DNA of 64,000 bases from Adiantum capillus-veneris (lineage: Eukaryota > Streptophyta > Polypodiopsida > Polypodiales > Pteridaceae), in the NCBI GenBank assembly GCA_014529385.2, contig CM043959.1, positions 94,191,029 to 94,255,028 of the forward strand, given 5' to 3'. Positions 9,397 through 20,903 of the stretch are shown piece after piece. Both the position numbers and the translations under genes were made by a program. The stretch's first letter is position 1. Each line of letters begins with the position of its first letter. The notes beneath the pieces were generated by a model. That model was not told where the DNA came from and did no database searches. It saw only the letters and a list, made by a program, of their open reading frames with translations.

Positions 9397-12300
9397 CTAT
9401 CCAATGCCCAATAACTCACGACAATGCACAAAGCCCTCTCCTGGAAGTCCCTTTGTGAGTAGATCAGCAGGATTGTCCTTGGTGTGGATCTTCAGCAGTT
9501 GTATCTGCTTGTCTTCAAGTACTTCCCTAATGAAGTGATACTTCACATCAATATGCTTAGTCTTCGAATGGAACACTGGATTCTTTGCCAATTGTATAGC
9601 ACTTTGACTATCACAATATAACTCTGGCATATCTGCATTGATTCCCAAGTCTGCAACCAATCTACCAAGCCAAATAGCTTCTTTGCATGCCTCATTTGCT
9701 GCAACATACTCAGCTTCTGTAGTAGACTGCGTAACACAATCTTGTAATCGAGATCGCCATGATATGGAACCTCCAGCCAATGTAAAGACATAGCCTGATG
9801 TAGATCTCCTCTTATCCAAGTCTCCTGCATAATCTGAGTCAGTGTATCCTCTGACACTCAAATCCTGACTACCATAGCATATGCGCATACTCTTTGTATG
9901 TTTTAAGTATCTCATGATACCTTTCACTGCCTCCCAATGTTTCTTGCCGGGATTTGACATATATCTGCTAACCACTCCCACTGCAAATGCAATATCCGGA
10001 CGTGTAGCAATCATTGCATACATCAAACTACCCACTGCAGACGCATATGGAATCTTATCCATTTCAGCCTTTTCTTCCTCAGACACAGGACAATCTTGTT
10101 TGCTAAGTTTCACATATGGTGGCAATGGAACACTCAATGCCTTTCCCTTCTCCATATTGAAACGTTGCAAAACCTTGTCAATATACTCTGTTTGAGATAA
10201 CCAAATCAACTTCTTTGATCTGTCTCTCTCAATGCGCATACCAAGTATATGACTTGCCTCACCCATGTCTTTCATGTCAAACGATTTTGCCATCTTTGAC
10301 TTCAAAGCTGAAATTTCTTCCAAGTGTTTGCCAGCAATCAACATGTCATCCACATACAAAATAAGGATCAGCCAACTGCCATCCTTAGCCTTCTTTGTAT
10401 ATAGACAGTGATCGAACTCACTACGTTTGTAGCCTTGAGAAAGCATAAACTGGTGGAACTTATGGTACCATGCCCTCGGTGATTGTTTTAAGCCATAAAG
10501 ACTCTTTAACAACTGGCATACCAAATGTTCCATGCCTTTCTCAACAAACCCTTCTGGCTGCTGCATGTAAATTTCCACATCTAAATCACCATGCAAGAAC
10601 GCTGTCTTGACATCCATTTGGTGCAACACCAAATCCAATATAGCAACCAATGCAAGAAAGCATCTCAATGTAGTCATCTTGACCACTGGAGAGAAGACTT
10701 CATCAAAGTCAATGCCTTGTTCTTGCTTAAAGCCCTTGGCAACAAGCCTTGCTTTGTACTTTGGCTGACTATCATGAGCGGTGATCTTATACCTGTAAAC
10801 CCATTTACAAGGTAGAGCCTTTTTGCCCTGTGGTAATTTAACCAACTTCCATGTCTGGTTTTTATGCAGAGCTGTCATCTCTGACTGCATGGCCAACTGC
10901 CATTTTTTCGAGTCAACCACTTGTAATGCTTCCTTGTAACAAGATGGTTCTCCGCAATCTGTGAGCATGACATAATTTAGAGATGGCACATAACGATCAG
11001 GTGGTTTGGAGACACGCTCAGAACGTCTCACCACAACTGATTCTGCCTCTCTAGCCACTATAGGCTGTTCCTGAGCCTGACCATGCTGTCTTGATGTGCT
11101 AGCACTAGGTCCATCTTCCCTGAAGACAACTCTTCTGATCTCCTCTGTCTTCTCTGGCTTAGCGTGAAACTTGGCTTCATTGAAATGCACATCATTGCTA
11201 CGAATAAGCTTTCTGGACTCAGGATCCCAAAGCCGGTAACCCATCTCGCCCGATTCTCCGTAGCCAAGAAATATACACTTCTTGCTCTTTGGTTCTAACT
11301 TATTTCTGAACTCCTTAGGAATATGGCTATAAGCTTCACAACCAAAGACTCTGAGATGCTTATACGAAGGTGCCTTGCCTGTCCATAGCATCTCGGCCAC
11401 TGCACTCTTATCCAGAACCCTACTAGGAGACCTGTTGATCAAATGGACTGCTGTAGCCACTGCTTCCGCCCAAAATCCATCAGGCAACTCAGCATTTGAC
11501 AACATGCTTCTGACCTTCTCTTGTATGGTCCTATTCATACATTCTGCAACCCCATTCTGTGAAGGATTATATGGTGCAGTAAGTTCCCGCTGAATCCCTT
11601 TTGCTTCACAAAAGTCTTGAAAAGCTTTGGAAACGTACTCTCCACCATTGTCAGTTCTCAAGCACTTCAGCTTCTGACCACTCTGATTCTCCACCAGCTG
11701 CAAGAATGTCTTAAAGACCTTGAGCACCTCATCCTTGTGCTTCAAGAAGTAAACCCATACTTTGCGAGAATAGTCATCTATGAATGTACAAAAGTACACT
11801 GCTCCCCCTAGTGACAAACTAGGCATTGGTCCGCATAGGTCACTGTGTACAAGAGCTAACCGTTCGTCCCTACGATTCCTCTTTGATCTGTGCGGTTCCT
11901 GTGTTTGCTTACCATAAACACAATGCTCACAAAACTCGAAATCTTGAAATGAAAAGCCAAGCAAATAACCATAATGAGAAAGTATTTCCATTCCTCTTTT
12001 TGACATATGTCCCAACCTACGATGCCACAGTGACACACTTGGCTGCTCAATCACATTAATTACATGGTTTTTAACCTCTGAAACATGTAAAGTGTACAGA
12101 GTTCCTGACTTGCTGCCATATGCTACAGTCATCGAACCTTTGGAGATCTTCCAAGCGCTGTTCCCAAAAATTGTCACATAACCCGCATCATCCAACTTCC
12201 CTGTACTAATCAAGCTCTTTCGGATTGCTGGAACATGTCTGACATTCTTGAGCCATAAAGAAGAGCCATTCTGAAACTTCAACTGCACATCTCCCACTCC

Positions 12301-13371
12301 AAGTATGTCACAAACCTGCTCATTGCCAAGTCTGACATAGTCTTTAGTAGCCACATATGATGTAAACCACTCTTTGTGCGGAGAAACATGTAAAGATGCC
12401 CCTGAGTCGATAATCCAATCACTCATAGCATGTCCATCCTCTGCACTCAAGAAAACAGAATCAAGATTGCTTGTAAGGAAGATGTCACCAGCTGCTATAC
12501 CAGAATCACTGTCTGAACCAGATCCTGTGACATTCACCTCTTCAATCTTCACTGAACTCTTCTTTTCATCTTGCTCAAAACTCTTTGTTTTGCCTTTTTC
12601 TTGTTTCCACTTCGTACAGTCTCGCTTCATGTGACCCTTCTTGCCACAATGGTAGCATTCTATGTCATCCTTTGACTTCGAATCACGAGACTTACTTCGG
12701 TTTTGTGCCTTCTTACCCTTCTTCTCTTTAAACTGTTGTCTCCCTCGAACGACCAAAGCGCTATTGCCTTTGCCTTTGTCAATGTTCTTCCTGTTCACTT
12801 CCTCTGTGAGCAAGCTGCCTTCTACATTGGCACTTGTAAGACCTTCTGGTGCGACAGAATTACTTAACGCTGTACGAAAAGTATCCCAACTGTCTGGCAA
12901 AGTGATTGAGAGAAACATAGCCTTCACTGAATCTGGAAAGACTATCTCCTGTGCTGTTAACTGGCTGAAAATTGAGTGAAATTCATTCAGATGATTTGAC
13001 ATGGCTGTCCCTTCCTTCATCTTCAAATCCACCAATTTCTTGAGCCAGTAAATCTGAGAAGCAGCACTTTGTTTCTCGTACATATCACATAGCTTTTGCC
13101 ATACGTCATACGCTGTAGTCTCTTCTGCTACGTTGAAGTAAACATTTTCTGCCAGTGTCAGCATGATTGTGGAACAAGCTAACTCGTCAAGCTCTTCCCA
13201 CTCATCTTCAGCCATACCTTCTGGTCTCTCCCCTTTGAGCTTCAGTGGCTTCACTTGTTTTTTCTGCACCAAAACCTGCCAAATCTGCTTCTTCCAGAAT
13301 GGAAAGTTTGTGCCATCCAGCTTCTTTATGTTGTAAAGAGTCTCACTGTGAGAAGATGCCATATCTGCCAA
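9397..13371 (-). CDS. TE1 gag-pol polyprotein (1324 aa, intact)
   Basis: This is a single Copia-order polyprotein. It has a gag domain with a CCHC zinc knuckle CYHCGKKGHMKRDC at about 238-251 and an aspartic protease with DSGAS near 322. The integrase has a pre-integrase LWHRRLGHM motif and a DD35E triad: HSDLCGP about 510, RTDNGGEY about 572, and GVAE about 607. The reverse transcriptase has QMDVKTAFLHG about 921 and YVDDMLIAG about 1007. RNase H has TDSDYAGD about 1177 and DSQSAIQLAKN. The start MADMASSHSETLYNIKKLDG is typical of the Tnt1-like group. Length is normal for a complete Copia polyprotein. One odd change is ECMNRT, where the family usually has ERMNRT right after the catalytic Glu. 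No stop or frameshift, so this copy could be autonomous if transcribed. Confidence 0.95.
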   Translation of the reverse strand: MADMASSHSETLYNIKKLDGTNFPFWKKQIWQVLVQKKQVKPLKLKGERPEGMAEDEWEELDELACSTIMLTLAENVYFNVAEETTAYDVWQKLCDMYEKQSAASQIYWLKKLVDLKMKEGTAMSNHLNEFHSIFSQLTAQEIVFPDSVKAMFLSITLPDSWDTFRTALSNSVAPEGLTSANVEGSLLTEEVNRKNIDKGKGNSALVVRGRQQFKEKKGKKAQNRSKSRDSKSKDDIECYHCGKKGHMKRDCTKWKQEKGKTKSFEQDEKKSSVKIEEVNVTGSGSDSDSGIAAGDIFLTSNLDSVFLSAEDGHAMSDWIIDSGASLHVSPHKEWFTSYVATKDYVRLGNEQVCDILGVGDVQLKFQNGSSLWLKNVRHVPAIRKSLISTGKLDDAGYVTIFGNSAWKISKGSMTVAYGSKSGTLYTLHVSEVKNHVINVIEQPSVSLWHRRLGHMSKRGMEILSHYGYLLGFSFQDFEFCEHCVYGKQTQEPHRSKRNRRDERLALVHSDLCGPMPSLSLGGAVYFCTFIDDYSRKVWVYFLKHKDEVLKVFKTFLQLVENQSGQKLKCLRTDNGGEYVSKAFQDFCEAKGIQRELTAPYNPSQNGVAECMNRTIQEKVRSMLSNAELPDGFWAEAVATAVHLINRSPSRVLDKSAVAEMLWTGKAPSYKHLRVFGCEAYSHIPKEFRNKLEPKSKKCIFLGYGESGEMGYRLWDPESRKLIRSNDVHFNEAKFHAKPEKTEEIRRVVFREDGPSASTSRQHGQAQEQPIVAREAESVVVRRSERVSKPPDRYVPSLNYVMLTDCGEPSCYKEALQVVDSKKWQLAMQSEMTALHKNQTWKLVKLPQGKKALPCKWVYRYKITAHDSQPKYKARLVAKGFKQEQGIDFDEVFSPVVKMTTLRCFLALVAILDLVLHQMDVKTAFLHGDLDVEIYMQQPEGFVEKGMEHLVCQLLKSLYGLKQSPRAWYHKFHQFMLSQGYKRSEFDHCLYTKKAKDGSWLILILYVDDMLIAGKHLEEISALKSKMAKSFDMKDMGEASHILGMRIERDRSKKLIWLSQTEYIDKVLQRFNMEKGKALSVPLPPYVKLSKQDCPVSEEEKAEMDKIPYASAVGSLMYAMIATRPDIAFAVGVVSRYMSNPGKKHWEAVKGIMRYLKHTKSMRICYGSQDLSVRGYTDSDYAGDLDKRRSTSGYVFTLAGGSISWRSRLQDCVTQSTTEAEYVAANEACKEAIWLGRLVADLGINADMPELYCDSQSAIQLAKNPVFHSKTKHIDVKYHFIREVLEDKQIQLLKIHTKDNPADLLTKGLPGEGFVHCRELLGIG

Positions 13372-14411
13372 ACTGTTTACTCCTGAGAAAAATCCGGCAG
13401 AGTTTCCCCTGTAAACTGGCCTCTGTACACAGTAAACAAGCTGTAATCAACAAGCTGAACACCTCTCCTCAGGAACTGTCAGTATTTTGAAAATTTTTGA
13501 CAGAGTCTCCCCTGTAAACTGAGCTCTGGGAACCAAAAGATAGCTCAAGAAACAATCATAAATAGCTGACCAATGACAAATCTAAAAAATCCCTGTAATA
13601 TGCTGTCCTGTAAGCATACACTGTCTCCTCTCTGGGCGATGACAGAACATGTATCTGTCTCAAGACTGAACTCTGAACAATGCCTCAACGGCCTGACGCA
13701 TAAGATGCAATCCAGTGTCTACACAAAGTCATACATCCTAAGGGATAAAAGTCGCCGAAGAGGATGCGTGTAGAGGGGAACTCCAGCAACCTAATCCACC
13801 TCACACTGGGTAACCCAGCCCCCAGTGCTTGGCTTCAAAAAACCTCACACACGACCCTCTCAGATGGCTCAGCAAACTGCCCAGAACTAGCATACATCCT
13901 ATAATAGACCAATCACTGTCCTATGACCGCTGCGGCGGTCTGTCTGCTAGCGTGACTCACAACTAGCAGACCCACAATCACAGTACATCAATCTGCAATA
14001 CATGCCAGTGGTGTCAAGCCGTCGTATGGCCACACCTCCCCTAGAACCTGGCAAGCACAAGAAGTAGCAATGCAGACTGCAATATATATATCTGATGATA
14101 TATATGTGTACCTGGTCTATAGATGATGCTCTGAAGACGAATAAGTGATGTATGTCGATGTCGATATTGATGTCGACCACCTCCTGCTTGCCAATCTACA
14201 CAAGACGGATTTCTTTGCGGCTGAAATCTATCTTCTGCTGTAGTGCTCAGAACGAAATTCTGAGGGCATAAACGGCTTCGAAAGGGGGGTAAAACCCCAG
14301 GTCGCCTCCTGGAAACGCTCCCGGAACGCCGAGTGTGAATTTTCGAACTCCGGATCCAGAATCTGCCAGAAAAGTGCGCGCGCGCGCGATTGCGCAAATC
14401 CGCACTGAACC
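13372..14411 (-). other. TE1 untranslated leader
   Basis: About 1.04 kb between the primer-binding site and the gag start. It contains repeated 'gagtttcccctgtaaactg'-type motifs (13398-13420, 13503-13523) shared with the leader of TE3. No ORF of interest. Confidence 0.7.
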
Positions 14412-14427
14412 AAGGCTCTGATACCAA
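14412..14427 (-). other. TE1 primer-binding site (initiator-Met tRNA)
   Basis: On the minus strand, TGGTATCAGAGC follows the LTR after two bases. This is the usual plant Copia minus-strand primer site. Confidence 0.9.
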
Positions 14428-14428
14428 T

Positions 14429-14649
14429 TGAAGTCGCGGAGCGAAGCGTGGGTCGACTCTCTCTCTCACACACACACACAGTGAGCTTACACAGTACACA
14501 GTACGCAGAGAGATGTTAGAAGGGTTATCTCCCAAATCCTTAGTATTCACAAAGAATATGTTAGTATATACAAAGAGTTAGAGGTAAGTGAGTTAGGCGG
14601 GCGGGCGGCCATATCCGCATAAGAGGCCACTTGGGCTTTAATCCCAACA
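14429..14649 (-). repeat. TE1 5' LTR
   Basis: 221 bp, TG...CA. It matches 9092-9312 without a visible difference and is followed by the GTAGA duplication at 14650-14654. Confidence 0.95.
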
Positions 14650-14654
14650 GTAGA

Positions 14655-14802
14655 CATGTGCAAACTCTTACGCTGTTGAAAGAGAGGGGCACCAACATCA
14701 TTCTCAAACTTGGCATCCGGGCAGTCTCAAAGTTCAAACAAAAGAGAAAGCATTCAAAAGACTCCCCTCCTAAGTACTTTCACATCCAAAATACACAAAT
14801 CT
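14655..14802. repeat. Repeat unit copy 1, right part (between TE1 and TE2)
   Basis: It matches the stretch from about 20757 to 20902 (TGCAAACTCTTAC... ACACAAATC). It continues copy 1 across the TE1 insertion and is cut again by TE2 after AATCT at 14798-14802. Confidence 0.85.
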
Positions 14803-15544
14803 TGTTAGGAAATAAGACGTAGCTAAATAGATTTTTGAGTAGATTACTTAATGGAGAGAGATAGATTTCGCACACAAGAGATTATACTAGAGTAGAGAGA
14901 GAGAGAGAGAGTACACACGATATACGTGGTTCACCCAATGTGGGCTACGTCCACGGGAAAGCAGTCACTCAATGGCTTTAGCACTTCAAAAGAAGAAGTA
15001 GTTTACAAAGGGATTAAACCCTTGATAGAGCTCCCGCCTTGCTTCACTCTCACCACCTCACACTCACCTTGTTGCATCAACTTCACACTCTGAAATGTGT
15101 GTAGAAATGGCCTCCTTTTATAGGCCAAAAGGGCTGCCCTCTCTTATGAGAGACAGCCATGTGTAGCCGCCCTTGTGCGAATAAGTTCAAATCGGACCCT
15201 CCAATCCGCCCATGTGTGGCTGCCCTTGAGAAGACAAGTCCGCTTTTGAATTCGGCCACCGGCCATTGACTTCCGACCACCGGCCAACCGACCGGTTGTT
15301 TTCCGACCACTTTCCGGCCGCCGTCCGCCGGCCATAATATTCCGACGAAAAAGAATATTCCGGCGAAAAAAAAAGTCTCGGGGGCGGCCTTTAAAGTTGC
15401 CCCTGATTCTTGTCCGTGAAAATTTTGGTTTCCGGTGAGTGATTTTTTTTCACGCACGATGGCTTCTTCTCATAATGGGGGCCTTACAAATGTGCGCTTT
15501 TACCACAGAAAATTACAAGGGTAAATCAGGCTCCATACTTAACA
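14803..15544 (-). repeat. TE2 3' LTR (742 bp)
   Basis: TG...CA ends. It contains a short (GA)n near 14897 and a CCGGCCA-rich block near 15255-15340. It is shorter than its partner mainly by two small indels in that GC-rich block. The adjacent minus-strand purine tract (AAGTGGGAGATTGT) spans about 15545-15560. Confidence 0.9.
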
Positions 15545-15604
15545 ATCTCCCACTTGGAGACTGATCTCCAAACCAAACTTGTGACTGCTTTCCATTCTGG
15601 TTTC

Positions 15605-17033
15605 TTATCCTTGAATGCCGATTGAAGATGAGCAAAAGCTCAACTTCTCCTTGTTGACCACCTTTGTAAACATGTCTGCACGATTTTCACTTGTATGCAC
15701 CTTTCCTAGCTTTAGTTGTCCCTCTTCCAAAAGAGTGCGTATGAAGTGATATCTCACCTCAATGTGCTTTGTCCTTGAATGAAAGGCTAAGTTCTTTGCA
15801 AGATGGATAGCGCTTTGGCTATCACTGTACAAGACACAATTGTCTTGTTTGAATCCAAGCTCTTCTAAGAATCTGTGAAGCCACAGAATTTCTTTGCTTG
15901 CCTCCGTCATTGCTACATACTCTGCTTCTGTGGTAGAAAGTGAAACCACTTTCTGCAGCTTTGAAGCCCAGCTTACTGCTGTGCCTCCAACCGTGAACAC
16001 ATAGCCATTAGTGCTCCTTCGAGTATCTTTGTCACCTGCCATATCTGCATCAGCATACCCTTCTAGAAAAATATCAGTTCCTCCAAAATACAAAGCATTT
16101 GTTGTTGTCCCTTTTAGATACCTAAGTATCCACTTCACAGCTTGCCAATGCTCTTTACCTAGGTTGTCCATGAACCTACTCACAACTCCCACTGCATGTG
16201 CAATGTCTGGCCTTGTCCAGACCATAGCATACATTAGAGAACCTATCGCTGCAGCATATGGAACTTAAAACATATAGGCTATCTCCTCTTGTGTCTTTGG
16301 ACACATATCCTTCGTTAGTTTAAAATGACCAGCCAAAGGTGTAGAAACTGGTTTTGCATTTTGCATTGCAAACCTTTCTAGTACCTTCTTGATGTAATCT
16401 TCTTGAGATAGCTTTATTGTCTTCTTCGTCCTGTCCCTTGATATTTTCATACCAAGTATCCTCTTTGCAGCACCTAAATCTTTCATTGAAAAAGATTTGG
16501 ACAGCTCCTCTTTTAGGTCTTTGATGTCCTGCATGTTAGCACTTGCAATCAACATACAACATTAGGATGATGAATTTCCCATCTCCCAAATTCTCCGTGT
16601 AGACGCAGTGATCCGAGTTGCATCTTGTGAATCCATGATCCAACATCCATCGATGAAACTTCAAGTACCATTGTCTTGATGCTTGCTTTAAACCATACAA
16701 GCTCTTCTTTAATCTGCAAACCATTTTCTCCTTACCTTTTACTTCATACCCCTTTGGTTGAAGCATGTAGATTTCCTCCTCTAAGTCACCGTGAGGGAAT
16801 GCCGTATTTACATCCATTTGCTCGAGATTTAGATCATGAGCAGCCACAAGGCCTAAGACAAGCCTAATTGAGTTCATTTTTACAACAGGAAAAAATATTT
16901 CATTGAAGTCAATACCTTTCTTTTGAGAAAAACCTTTTACCACAAGCCTAGACTTGTACCTTTTCTTCCCACCTTTTTCTTCCTTTAGCTTGTACACCCA
17001 TTTGTTTTGAAGTGCCTGCTTACCTTTAGGCAA
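15605..17033 (-). pseudogene. TE2 reverse transcriptase-RNase H, broken
   Basis: The minus-strand frame starts after the stop at 17034-17036 with LPKGKQALQNKWVYKLK and runs through QMDVNTAFPHGDL to LMLYVD at about 16550. There the frame shifts. The lost piece would have held the second Asp of YVDD. The sequence resumes in another frame with MLIASANMQDIKDL. A TAA at 16265-16267 follows, then the RT end and RNase H (YADADMAGDKDTRRSTNGYV, DSQSAIHLAKN) to 15605. Polymerase activity from this copy is not expected. Confidence 0.9.
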
Positions 17034-19484
17034 CTAAACCAACCCCCATGTTTGGTTGCGATGTAGTGAGTCCATCTCCACTTGCATGCTCTTCGTCCAT
17101 TCTTCTTTGGATTCATGTTGCGTAGCTTCTTCATATGATTCCGGCTCTCCAGAATCTGAGATCAAGAGATGGTTGAAGGAAGGAACAAACCTTTCTGGAG
17201 GTCTACTTGCTCTTGTAGATCTTCGGGGAATAGGTTGAGGCTCCTCATTTGGTTGACCTTGTTGCACATTGTCACCGTTTGCAGTCCTTGAGTCTTCACC
17301 GTCCTCAAGCTCCATGTACTCATCACCTGCTTCTTTTGTTTGTTTTCTTTCCAAGTAATCTTTGTACATATTTTGTTCGTTAAAAATTACATCCCTACTC
17401 CTTAAGATTTTACCATCTTCAGGATTCCATAGGCGATACCCAAAGTCACCTTCTCCATAGCCAATGAAGAAACACTTTTTGGACTTTGCATCTAGCTTTG
17501 ATCTTAGGCTTCTATCTATGTGCATGAAAGCCTCACACCCAAACACTTTGAGAAATGCATAATTCACCGGTTTACCTGTCCATGCCTCTTCTGGAACTCC
17601 CCCATCCAATGCCGTTGAGGGTGACCGGTTGATTAAGTACACAGACGTACTTACAGCTTCCGCCCAAAGCTCAAGCGGTAGGCCTGCATGTAGCCGCATG
17701 CTTCGTGCTCGTTCCATGATTGTCATGTTCATCCTTTCCGAAATCCCATTTTGTTGAGGTGTCCTTGGGGTTGTCCTTTGCCTCCGAATACCATTGCTAA
17801 CACAAAAGCTTTCAAAAGCTTGGCTACAATATTCCCCTCCATTGTCGGATCTAAGGCATCTAACCTTGGTACCTGTTTCATTCTCCACAAAGGCTTTCCA
17901 CCTTTGAAATATGGAAAATACATCGGATTTATTCTTCATGACATAAACCCATGTTTTTCTAGTCGCATCGTCTATGAATGTTACATAGTACAATGAGCCA
18001 CCAAGTGATGGTGTACTTGCAGGACCCCAAACATCAGAATGAACCAACTCAAGTTTTTTATTTTTTCTTTCATTTTCTGATTTTTGAAATTTTACCTTCT
18101 TTTGTTTACCATAAACACAATCTTCACAGAACTCTAAGTCCACTTCTTTCAAACCTCGTAGAAGCTTCTTTGTTTGAAGGATTTGCATTCCTTTGGCACT
18201 CATATGCCCAAGTCGATAGTGCCACACCGCACTGTCAACTTCTGTAGTTGCTGCACAAGCTGAAGGTTGCGTGCTAACAGTACACAAGTAAAGTGTACCG
18301 ACTTTTTCTCCCTTGGCAACCACCAAAGATCCCTTTGAAATCTTCCACCGTTTGTTTTCGAATGCAATGTTGTGACCTTCATTGTCCGATTGTCTTGTAG
18401 AGATCAAATTTTTGCGAAGAGAAGGAACATGCCTAACATCTTTAAGCTTCCATTCATTTCCGTTAGCAGTTTTGACAGAAACTGTACCTTTGCCGACAAT
18501 CTCACAAGCTTCATCATCTCCCAAGTATACATACCCAAAATTACCTTTGGTGTAGTCTTGGAAATGTTGCTTGTGTGGTGTCGCATGGAATGAAGCCCCG
18601 GAATCTACTATCGAGGAATTAGACACATTGTCTAATGAGAGAATTAGAGCATCTTGCTCTACTTTACCTGCCACATTGGCCTCCGATGTTGGCTTGTTGT
18701 CTTGAGACTTTGTCTCCTTCTTCTTCTTGGACCAGCAATCCTTCTTGACGTGGCCCTTCTTGCCGCAGTTCCAACATTCAAGAACTGACTTTGTGCGTGA
18801 CTTGCTCCGCCATGAGCGATCACAACCCTTTTGGTTTTTGAACCTTTCCTTAAGCCTTCCTCTTGTTTCCACTGATAGTGCAGCACTTGATGATTCTCCT
18901 GTGCTTCTCCTTCGCATTTCCTCGCTTAGGAGAACACCCACAACATCATCAAACTTAAGAGTACTTGTGCCAGAGATAGAATTACTTACAGCCATCACAA
19001 GGCTGTCCCAACTATCCGGTAGAGATGATAGTATAAGGAGAGCTCGCACTTCTTCATCGAAATTGATTTTCGCTGATCGAAGTTGACTTATGTTTGTGCT
19101 AAAGTCATTTAGGTGTTCTGCAACTGAACCATTCTTTGCCATCTTTAGACTGAACAAGTGCTTCATAAGAAATACCTTATTGGATGCCGATGGTTTCTCG
19201 TAGAAGTCGTCAAGTGACTTCATCAAGTCCTCCGTGGTCTTCATCTCCAAAACATTGAAGGCCACCGTTGACGCCAAGCCTAACCGGATTGTTCCCAGTG
19301 CCTTTCGATCAAGGACAATCCATGCTTCATCTGCCATTGTTGCCGGCTTCTTCACAAGACTGCCTAGTGGCAAATAGAGGTCCTTTTGGTAGAGATAGTC
19401 TTCAATCTGCATCTTCCAATGTTGGTAGTTTTTGCCGTTGAACTTCTCAATCTTGAGCTTCCCTTCCTCCGCCATAACTCCCAC
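17034..19484 (-). pseudogene. TE2 gag-protease-integrase part of the polyprotein (816 codons), ending at a premature TAG
   Basis: It has a gag domain, CCHC knuckle CWNCGKKGHVKKDC at about 238, protease VDSGASFHATP at about 295, pre-integrase WHYRLGHMS, and an integrase with HSDVWGP, RSDNGGEY and GISERMN. It reads open until TAG at 17034-17036, where Copia proteins continue into the LPKGKK block of RT. The next 166 codons are in the same frame, so a single substitution made this stop. Confidence 0.92.
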
Positions 19485-19548
19485 TCAATTCAAGGAATCC
19501 TTTCCTTGAGATAATTTAGCTACAAGCAAACCTTGCTCTAATACCAGT

Positions 19549-20325
19549 TGTTAGGAAATAAGACGTAGCTAAATAGATTTTTGAGTAGATTACTTAATGG
19601 AGAGAGATAGATTTCACGCACAAGAGATTATACTAGAGTAGAGAGAGAGAGAGAGTACACACGATATACGTGGTTCACCCAATGTGGGCTATTTCCACGG
19701 GAAAGCAGCCACTCAATGACTTTAGCACTTCAAAAGAAGAAGTAGTTTACAAAGGGATTAAACCCTTGATAGAGCTCCCGCCTTGCTTCACTCTCACCAC
19801 CTCACACTCACCTTGTTGCATCAACTTCACACTCTAAAATGTGTGTAGAAATGGCCTCCTTTTATAGGCCAAAAGGGCTGCCCTCTCTTATGAGAGATAG
19901 CCATGTGTAGCCGCCCTTGTGCGAATAAGTCCAAATCGGACCCTCCAATCCGCCCATGTGTGGCTGCCCTTGAGAAGACAAGTCCGCTTTTGAATTCGGC
20001 CACCGGCCATTGACTTCCGACCACCGGCCACCGGCCATTGACTATCGGCCACCGGCCAACCGACCGGTTGTTTTCCGACCACTTTCCGGCCGCCGTCCGG
20101 CCATAATATTCTGGCGAAAAAGAATATTCCGGCGGAAAAAAAAGTCTCGGGGGCCTCCGCCCCCGAGGCCTTTAAAGTTGCCCCTGATTCTTGTCCGTGA
20201 AAATTTTGGTTTCCGGTGAGTGATTTTCCTTCACGCACGATGGCTTCTCCTCATAATGGGGGCCTTACAAATGTGTGCTTTTACCACAGAACATTACAAG
20301 GGTAAATCAGGCTCCATACGTAACA
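19549..20325 (-). repeat. TE2 5' LTR (777 bp)
   Basis: Partner of 14803-15544. It has an extra duplicated block of CCACCGGCCATTGACT type near 20010-20060 and an extra 12 bases near 20150. Scattered substitutions confirm an older insertion than TE1. Confidence 0.9.
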
Positions 20326-20330
20326 AATCT

Positions 20331-20529
20331 CCCCAACATCATTTTCACATCCAAAATTGGTCAAAATTTCTTCTCCACTCCTCCCTTCAGTCATTGTCCA
20401 CAAAAAAGACCAGGATAATTTATTTTTAACCAAATAAAATTGCAAATTCTTGACACATATCAAGCTAGCAACAATATGTAAAGGGGGAAAGGATCCCTCC
20501 GCCCCCTCGACATGTGTTGCACACTCATG

Positions 20530-20591
<62 letters not shown>

Positions 20592-20648
20592 GTACAAGCA
20601 GATGAAGGAGGATGCTTGCAGTTGAGATAGGGAGGTGATGGAGATTGT

Positions 20649-20698
<50 letters not shown>

Positions 20699-20903
20699 AG
20701 AGTCAATCAGGGGCAGCATGCTTCAACCACTACAGAGATGCCACATATGAGGTAGACCTATGCAAACTCTTACACATTGAAAGAGAGGGGCACCAACATC
20801 ATTTTCAAATTTGGCATCCGGGCAGTCTCAAAGTTCAAACAAAAGAGAAAACATCCAAAAGGCTCCCCTCCTAAGTACTTTCACATCACAAATACACAAA
20901 TCG
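20331..20903. repeat. Repeat unit copy 2 (573 bp)
   Basis: An uninterrupted copy of the unit seen at 8423. It has (GA)n at about 20532-20589 and (CT)n at about 20650-20697, ends in ACACAAATCG, and copy 3 follows directly. No gene is seen. Confidence 0.85.

Larger units (their letters stand above)
9092..14649 (-). mobile_element. TE1: complete Copia (Tork/Tnt1-like) LTR retrotransposon
   Basis: It has 221-bp LTRs at both ends that begin TG and end CA and look identical by eye. A 5-bp target duplication, GTAGA, lies at 9087-9091 and 14650-14654. A primer-binding site complementary to initiator-Met tRNA follows the 5' LTR (minus strand), and a purine-rich tract precedes the 3' LTR. One uninterrupted gag-pol frame fills the middle. 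Identical LTRs plus an open frame indicate a very recent insertion. It landed inside copy 1 of the repeat unit. Confidence 0.95.
14803..20325 (-). mobile_element. TE2: defective Copia LTR retrotransposon
   Basis: LTRs begin TGTTAGGAAATAAG and end AACA, with target duplication AATCT at 14798-14802 and 20326-20330. The LTRs differ in length (742 and 777 bp) and at scattered bases, so it is older than TE1. The primer-binding site (about 19533-19547, minus strand TGGTATTAGAGC) has one change from the tRNA-Met consensus. The pol frame has two nonsense codons and a frameshift. It is a different family from TE1. Confidence 0.93.

Noticed and set aside
15083-15457. 124-codon minus ORF in the TE2 LTR (and its copy at 19888-20238)
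   Set aside because: It lies fully in LTR sequence, has GC-rich repeat composition and differs in frame between the two LTRs.
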